The translations under genes and the position numbers were made by a program. This document shows positions 62,162-64,000 of a DNA stretch of 64,000 nucleotides, in pieces. Position 1 is the stretch's first letter. Each line of letters starts with the position of its first letter. This stretch comes from Polycyclovorans algicola TG408 (lineage in GTDB: Bacteria; Pseudomonadota; Gammaproteobacteria; Nevskiales; Nevskiaceae). The notes under the pieces were generated by a model. It was not told the DNA's origin. It searched no databases and worked only from the letters and a program-made list of their open reading frames with translations. Location of the stretch: assembly GCF_000711245.1 (NCBI RefSeq), contig NZ_JOMH01000001.1, forward strand, positions 614,830 through 678,829. The letters are read 5' to 3'.

Positions 62162-62935
62162 TTACCGAAACCATCGAAGCAACGTTTCAAGGTGACCAGG
62201 CTCAAATTGAGTAGCCAGAAAGTCGTTTAGTCGACGCGGATCGGGCTCTCGACGAAGAGGCTCAACCATTTCCTCCCACCCAGCGAAGTCACCAGGTTGA
62301 TTAAAGGTGATCACGCCAATTCCGTGTTTTTTAGCTTCTGAGTAAATCTCACTTAGCGAGTCGTCGAGGTGCTCCTTATCGACATCAGGCACATGCAGAA
62401 GTATGTATGCCTTCGTAGCGGCGCGAAGATGAGCCAATGCCTCGTACACAGCAGTTACATCAAGAGCGTCTGCTGGCTTGACTTCGAACGTAATGACGTC
62501 GAAGTGCCTGCCCGGAATGTAGGGATAAATTGATTGAGTGACTACGACGAGGTCGGGACGTGACCAACGCCCGCCGGTTTCGCGGCGCCCTTGCCTTGCG
62601 GTTGTGTGAACAATCCAGCGTTCAAGGCGCTTCTCCTTTGCCCACTCACCGTTCAGAACCGCCGCTGCTGGTTGATAGAGTTCTTCCTCCCTGATGGGCG
62701 GAGGAACTACTTGGACCTGTTGTTGAGGCGCATGTGGCGCAGCGGGTTGTGTAACGCGACAGACAAGGCCACCACGACCACGCGCTACTGAAAGAAGGTT
62801 CTGGTCAATAAGACTGTTTCGTACAGTCCAGTAACGATCTGACTCCCAACCTAGTTGCCTCCGAACCTCCGGATTTGTGCTGTAAGACCCATCCGCTGGC
62901 ACAAGATCAAACAACTGCTGCTCATCTGGAGTCAT
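62162..62935 (-). CDS. Unrecognised protein with winged-helix and PD-(D/E)XK-like region
   Basis: A 257-residue protein. The N-terminal 60 residues read as a winged helix (YSTNPEVRRQLGWESDRYWTVRNSLIDQNLLSVARG). After a Pro/Gln linker (about 65-85) comes RWSRPDLVVVTQ and then DVITFEVKPADA near 150. The spacing of Asp and Glu-x-Lys fits a PD-(D/E)XK nuclease core. The DNA looks less GC-rich than its neighbours, suggesting transfer. AAGGA precedes ATG 62935. It lies beside two toxin-antitoxin modules. A restriction or defence role is inference only. Confidence 0.7.
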   Translation of the reverse strand: MTPDEQQLFDLVPADGSYSTNPEVRRQLGWESDRYWTVRNSLIDQNLLSVARGRGGLVCRVTQPAAPHAPQQQVQVVPPPIREEELYQPAAAVLNGEWAKEKRLERWIVHTTARQGRRETGGRWSRPDLVVVTQSIYPYIPGRHFDVITFEVKPADALDVTAVYEALAHLRAATKAYILLHVPDVDKEHLDDSLSEIYSEAKKHGIGVITFNQPGDFAGWEEMVEPLRREPDPRRLNDFLATQFEPGHLETLLRWFR

Positions 62936-63014
62936 AGCGTGTCCTTCAGTGATGCCCAACGCAAACTAGATATCAATCTGACGCACAATCCGAGCGAAAG
63001 CCCCGCTCCGCGAC

Positions 63015-63641
63015 TCACGTCCACTGGGCCTCAAGCGCTGCTACCCGCGCTTCCAATGCGGCGAGCCGGGCTTCCATGGCCTCGGTCGCTGCGCTGCTGC
63101 CGCCCGCGCGACCCGCTGCTGGCGAAATAGCAGCCTCCACCTCTGGCTCGCCACAAAGCCGATGCGCCCACCGCGTCGCGGCCTGGCCGCTTTGCCGGGG
63201 TAGCTGACTGACCAGTGGCGTGCCGCGGTCAGCAAGGTCTTGCAGGGCGGCTTCGACGGCTGCGGCGTCGGCGGGCCCGCCGATGTAGGCGGCGTTGGAT
63301 TTGAGTTCTGCCACCGTTTGCGCGCCGCGCAGCATCAAGGTGACGAGCACCGCCTGGGTATCGCGCTTGAGCAGCATCTGGTGCTGAAACTGTTGGCGCC
63401 ATTTTTCGCTGCGGCCGAAGCGGTCATCGCGCGCAGCCCAGCCCAGGGTTTCCAGATCGCGCAGCGCCTGCCCCACGTCGGCTTCGGTGAGTTGCAGATG
63501 CGGATGCCGCTGACTTTTCTGGTTGCAGGCGGCGCGCAGGCCGTTGACGGTCATCGGGTAGTAGTCGGGCGTGCTGATGGATTTTTCGACCAGCGAGGCG
63601 ATGACCCGCGCGACCGATTCGCTGAGTTCCGGAATGCTCAT
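63015..63641 (-). CDS. YceH family (DUF480/UPF0502) protein
   Basis: A 208-residue protein with two winged-helix repeats: SVARVIASLVEKSISTPDYYPMTVNGLRAACNQKSQR near 9-45 and the second at LVTLMLRGAQTVAELKSNAAYIGG near 99-122. The C-terminus is a short coiled coil (MEARLAALEARVAALEAQW). Members are conserved in gammaproteobacteria; the function is unknown. The start overlaps the transaldolase stop by 4 bp. Confidence 0.9.
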   Translation of the reverse strand: MSIPELSESVARVIASLVEKSISTPDYYPMTVNGLRAACNQKSQRHPHLQLTEADVGQALRDLETLGWAARDDRFGRSEKWRQQFQHQMLLKRDTQAVLVTLMLRGAQTVAELKSNAAYIGGPADAAAVEAALQDLADRGTPLVSQLPRQSGQAATRWAHRLCGEPEVEAAISPAAGRAGGSSAATEAMEARLAALEARVAALEAQWT

Positions 63642-64000
63642 GCGGCAAGCATCCGGTCACGCTTGTCAGCCACGGCCGCCAGCAGGTCGGCGTAGGCGGT
63701 TTCGAACTGGGCGATGCCATCGATGCAGAGTTGGTCGGTGATGTCGTCGAGCTTGATGCCGGCCTCGGCGATTTTCGCCAACTGCTGTTCGGCGGCGGGC
63801 AGGTCGACGTCGAGGCTGCGCGTGACGGTGCCGCTGTCACGAAACGCATCCAGCGTGGCGGGCGGCACGGTGTTGACGGTGTGCGGGCCGATCAGCGCGT
63901 CGAGGTACATCGTCGGTGAGTAGTCCGGGTTCTTGGTACCGGTGCTGGCCCACAACATGCGCTGCGGGCGTACACCCTGTTCCAGCAAGGCTTTCGCGGC
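63638..64000 (-). CDS. tal: Transaldolase (5' partial)
   Basis: The C-terminal 120 residues of a transaldolase run from the right edge. RMLWASTGTKNPDYSPTMYLDALIGPHTVNTVPPATLDAF is the conserved end of the actinobacterial/cyanobacterial-type Tal (or Tal-Pgi) family, holding the phosphate-binding Arg/Ser region. The end FETAYADLLAAVADKRD is the usual terminal helix. The enzyme transfers a dihydroxyacetone unit in the pentose phosphate pathway. The catalytic lysine lies outside the window. Confidence 0.88.
   Translation of the reverse strand, partial: AAKALLEQGVRPQRMLWASTGTKNPDYSPTMYLDALIGPHTVNTVPPATLDAFRDSGTVTRSLDVDLPAAEQQLAKIAEAGIKLDDITDQLCIDGIAQFETAYADLLAAVADKRDRMLAA

Overview
The window is GC-rich chromosomal DNA from a gammaproteobacterium. 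Lineage-typical neighbourhoods support this: xthA/pyrE divergent, coaBC-dut divergent from radC-rpmB-rpmG, trmB next to thiG, a DUF6763-type small gene, and a prpB-prpC-acnD locus with a divergent prpR. A Nevskiales/Xanthomonadales-like host is plausible but unproven. Most of the window is housekeeping and catabolic DNA, with a mobile/defence patch at 41-50 kb and a toxin-antitoxin patch at 60.8-63 kb.

Layout. 1-1.65 kb: end of a haem-copper oxidase cluster (two subunit III genes and a subunit IV; the first runs off the left edge). 1.9-6.6 kb: small membrane and lipid-related genes (two-TM protein, crotonase, lipoprotein, MAPEG protein, SDR, polytopic protein). 6.6-10 kb: a TetR-controlled SDR/MFS module with a divergent thioesterase; two sites TATGA-N6-TCATA mark its likely operators. 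10-16 kb: VWA protein, SanA-like protein, thiG, trmB, phosphoribulokinase, Tas-like aldo-keto reductase, DUF6763. 16.0-16.85 kb: complete IS5-family element inserted exactly at a stop codon. 17-20.4 kb: AmpG-like transporter, xthA, pyrE, a DUF4124 protein. 20.7-25 kb: acyl-CoA dehydrogenase, APH-like kinase, histidine phosphatase, SDR, an ACAD10/11-like set that may handle 4-hydroxy acids. 25-31.6 kb: argB, dut, coaBC, radC, rpmB, rpmG, mgtE, bracketed by two copies of a roughly 480-bp palindromic repeat. 31.7-37 kb: GbsR-type regulator with a bd-type (CioAB) quinol oxidase, then a ZnuD-like TonB receptor behind two Zur-box-like palindromes. 37-41 kb: fbp, mscL, epimerase, YghU-like GST, cytochrome c.

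41-59.6 kb is the methylcitrate (propionate) locus. prpR is divergent from prpB-prpC-acnD, with a sigma-54 promoter and an inverted repeat between them. prpF, normally next to acnD, lies about 10 kb away, beyond DUF1295, DedA, an old yellow enzyme, a decayed vapBC module, a type I restriction-modification system (hsdR-hsdM-hsdS) and a DUF3800 gene. A small GIY-YIG nuclease gene framed by 28-bp inverted repeats sits between prpC and acnD. 59.6-64 kb: a beta-propeller lipoprotein, intact vapBC and phd/parE-like modules with palindromic operators, an unrecognised protein with a PD-(D/E)XK-like motif, yceH, and a transaldolase that runs off the right edge.

Non-coding DNA is rich in repeats: a MITE-like element, a pair of about 130-bp interspersed repeats, a 362-bp element with 17-bp inverted ends, and the large palindromes. 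Several sit at CTAG stop codons or gene starts. No rRNA, tRNA, CRISPR array or replication origin was seen. All calls come from reading the sequence; no database search was run.
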